This document shows positions 62,290 through 64,000 of a DNA stretch of 64,000 nucleotides, piece by piece. The position numbers were made by a program, and so were the translations under genes. The DNA is from Mesorhizobium plurifarium (lineage in GTDB: Bacteria > Pseudomonadota > Alphaproteobacteria > Rhizobiales > Rhizobiaceae). The notes under the pieces were generated by a model. The model was not told where the DNA came from, did not search any database, and worked only from the letters and a program-made list of their open reading frames with translations. The stretch lies in assembly GCA_000824785.1 (NCBI GenBank), contig CCNB01000043.1, positions 551,867-615,866 on the forward strand. Direction: 5' to 3'. The number at the start of each line of letters is the position of its first letter. The stretch's first letter is position 1.

Positions 62290-63783
62290 TCACGCCGCCG
62301 AGCTGTCCTGCTCCGCGGCATTGGGATCGCCCGGCGCCGTCGCCCAGGCGAGCTCGACCAGCGTCACGGTGCGCCGTCCGGTACCGTCGACCTGACAGAC
62401 GATGAGCCCCTGCTCCTCGATATAGTCGAGCAATCGCCGTGCACGGCGCAGCGAATGCGAGCCATACGCGCGGGCGATGGCAGCATCACTAGGGCATGGC
62501 CAGCCCTCCTTCGCGGCGCGGGCGATCATCATGAACACGCCCTGCATGTCCTCCGGGAGCAGCGAGGCGCGCACGGAAACGTCCCGCCACGCATCGTCCT
62601 CGGCCATGTCGGAGCCGACGCCGGCGCGGGCCCGCGTCAGCATGCGGCGGAATTCCGCGAGGTCGGGCACGACCGAAGCCAGGCCCTCGATGCGGCAGCG
62701 GACCACGAACTCCTGGTAGAGCACGCCGATGACGCGGAAGCCCGCATCCGGCTCGGCCAGGATGGCGCGCAGGATGCGGTCCATCCGCTCGCGCCGCTCT
62801 GCGAGGTCCTCGGCGCTGGGCTGCGGCTCCGCCGGCTCGGGGCGGATGTCCAGCGGCGCGGCCTTGGCCGCCATCAGTTGGTCGAGCAGATCGGGCGAAG
62901 GCCGGCGCTGCGGCCTGACCGTCTCCGGCGGCGGCGCGGCAAGAATGATGGAGCGCGCATCCTCGAGCGCGGCTTCTGGCAGCGGCATCAGCCGCGGCGT
63001 GCCGTTGCGCGGGCTGGTTTCGGTCTGGCCGATGCGCACGCTGAGCGGACGGCGCGACAAGGCAGGCCCAAGCGCCATGAAATGCCCGCGCTCCAGGTCG
63101 CGAAATGCTTCGGCCTGCCGCCGCTCCATGCCGAGCAGGTCGGCCGCGCGCGCCATGTCGATATCGAGGAAGGTGCGGCCCATCAGGAAGTTGGAGGCCT
63201 CCGCCGCGACGTTCTTGGCAAGCTTCGCCAGCCGCTGCGTGGCGATGATGCCGGCAAGGCCGCGCTTGCGGCCGCGGCACATCAGATTGGTCATGGCGCC
63301 CAGCGAAAGCTTGCGTGCCTCATCCGAAACCTCGCCGGCGGCGGCCGGCGCGAAGAGCTGCGCCTCGTCGACCACGACGAGCATCGGGTACCAATGGTCG
63401 CGCGCGACCTCGAACAGCCCGCCGAGAAAAGCCGCGGCGCGCCGCATCTGGTTCTCGGCGTCGAGCCCTTCGAGGTTGAGCACTGTCGAGACGCGATGGA
63501 TGCGCGCCCGCTCGCCGGCCGCCTGCAGGCCGCGCTCGGTATGCTCCTCCGCGTCGATCACCAGATGGCCAAAGCGTTCGCCCAGCGACACGAAGTCGCC
63601 TTCGGGATCGATGATCGTCTGCTGCACCCAGGGCGCGCTCTGTTCGAGCAACCGACGCAGCAGATGCGACTTGCCGGAGCCCGAATTGCCCTGCACCAGC
63701 AGGCGGGTCGCCAGCAATTCCTCAAGGTCGAGGGCCGCCGGCGCGCCTGCCGTGGTCTGCCCCATCTCGATTGCAACGGTCAT
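62290..63783 (-). CDS. HerA-like (DUF87) P-loop ATPase
   Basis: 497 residues. Walker A is VQGNSGSGKSHLLRRL, Walker B MLVVVDEAQLF, and a sensor-like ATQRLAKLAK follows, as in HerA/FtsK-type DNA pumps. The C-terminal half (from about 300) is unrelated to the ATPase and may be a winged-helix (AIARAYGSHSLRRARRLLDY). No nurA nuclease gene is adjacent. Role unknown; DNA processing is inferred. Confidence 0.8.
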   Translation of the reverse strand: MTVAIEMGQTTAGAPAALDLEELLATRLLVQGNSGSGKSHLLRRLLEQSAPWVQQTIIDPEGDFVSLGERFGHLVIDAEEHTERGLQAAGERARIHRVSTVLNLEGLDAENQMRRAAAFLGGLFEVARDHWYPMLVVVDEAQLFAPAAAGEVSDEARKLSLGAMTNLMCRGRKRGLAGIIATQRLAKLAKNVAAEASNFLMGRTFLDIDMARAADLLGMERRQAEAFRDLERGHFMALGPALSRRPLSVRIGQTETSPRNGTPRLMPLPEAALEDARSIILAAPPPETVRPQRRPSPDLLDQLMAAKAAPLDIRPEPAEPQPSAEDLAERRERMDRILRAILAEPDAGFRVIGVLYQEFVVRCRIEGLASVVPDLAEFRRMLTRARAGVGSDMAEDDAWRDVSVRASLLPEDMQGVFMMIARAAKEGWPCPSDAAIARAYGSHSLRRARRLLDYIEEQGLIVCQVDGTGRRTVTLVELAWATAPGDPNAAEQDSSAA

Positions 63784-64000
63784 ATTTCGATTCGGATCGT
63801 CTCCCTGCGCGCGACGGGCTTACCAACCGGAGCGCCGCGCGTCGAGCACGGCCGGCGCCCGGTAACGCAATGTTCCACACCTATGGCCGAGCGTTAGCTC
63901 GTCTCAATAGGCGAGCATTAGCTCGCGAGCGGCGGTAGACTGTCGGCAATCGCACTGGTCGGACCACCATTTCGCTGGCGCAATTCCACCATTGGCGTAT
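63784..64000. other. Non-coding end of the window with two short inverted repeats
   Basis: CGAGCGTTAGCTCG (63888-63901) and CGAGCATTAGCTCG (63912-63925) are near-identical inverted repeats 24 bases apart. They may be terminator-like hairpins, operators or part of an intergenic repeat. No gene is visible up to the edge. Confidence 0.45.

Noticed and set aside
1..64000. CRISPR arrays, insertion sequences, integrases or genomic-island ends
   Set aside because: No regularly spaced repeats, transposase or integrase motifs, or tRNA-flanking direct repeats were seen.

Overview
The window looks like chromosomal DNA of a rhizobial alphaproteobacterium, most probably Mesorhizobium or a close relative in the Phyllobacteriaceae. 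This is inferred from the high GC content, the many ABC importers, the fnrN-type regulator, the nasST/nirBD/nasA nitrate block and the structured intergenic repeat family. I see no rRNA operon, insertion sequence, prophage, integrase or CRISPR array. One tRNA gene (Ser-GGA) is present. Genes are tightly packed and often overlap at ATGA or GTGA.

Layout. (1) 1-4.0 kb, minus strand: ubiE, ubiB and a coaBC whose product starts with a ribbon-helix-helix DNA-binding domain. (2) 4.1-15.3 kb: a nucleoside-salvage block. add and upp lie on the plus strand. A BMP-type nucleoside ABC importer runs with cdd, a purine nucleoside phosphorylase and deoA on the minus strand. Its binding-protein gene is separated from the ATPase gene by slyX, an anti-sigma-like membrane protein gene and a GNAT gene. 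(3) 15.5-24.7 kb: small and stress-type genes: membrane proteins, tRNA-Ser, GFA, KTSC, alkB, a cupin, an SDR and an MscS channel, with an Rrf2 regulator and three matching operator-like palindromes. An orphan nuoD and a proline-rich 60-residue protein follow. (4) 24.7-34.4 kb: two divergent sugar ABC importers, neither with an ATPase gene. The first is joined to a PIG-L deacetylase, ROK kinase, GntR regulator and SIS protein, which suggests an acylated amino sugar as substrate. (5) 34.4-45.4 kb: a nucleotidyltransferase-like protein, then a polyol/sugar-acid locus: Gfo/Idh/MocA dehydrogenase, RpiR regulator, SDR, mannitol-dehydrogenase-family enzyme, TIM-barrel isomerase and a complete ribose-type ABC importer.

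(6) 45.4-54.7 kb: assimilatory nitrate reduction. nasST lies upstream of an operon of a 55-residue membrane peptide, a nitrate transporter, nirB, nirD and nasA. Its leader has a sigma-54-type promoter, an ANTAR-target-like hairpin and an intrinsic terminator, as expected for NtrC activation plus NasT antitermination. (7) 54.8-62.3 kb: fnrN, then cydABX with a hemerythrin gene on the minus strand and cydDC on the plus strand. An FNR-type box lies between the two units, spaced to activate cydA. (8) 62.3-64 kb: a HerA-like ATPase and a short non-coding end.

The best leads are the RHH-CoaBC fusion with a palindrome in its own promoter, the structured repeat family with covarying stems that supplies stop codons to two genes, the Rrf2 operator set, the nas leader, the orphan nuoD and the ATPase-less amino-sugar importer. 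All family names come from reading the sequence; no database search was run.
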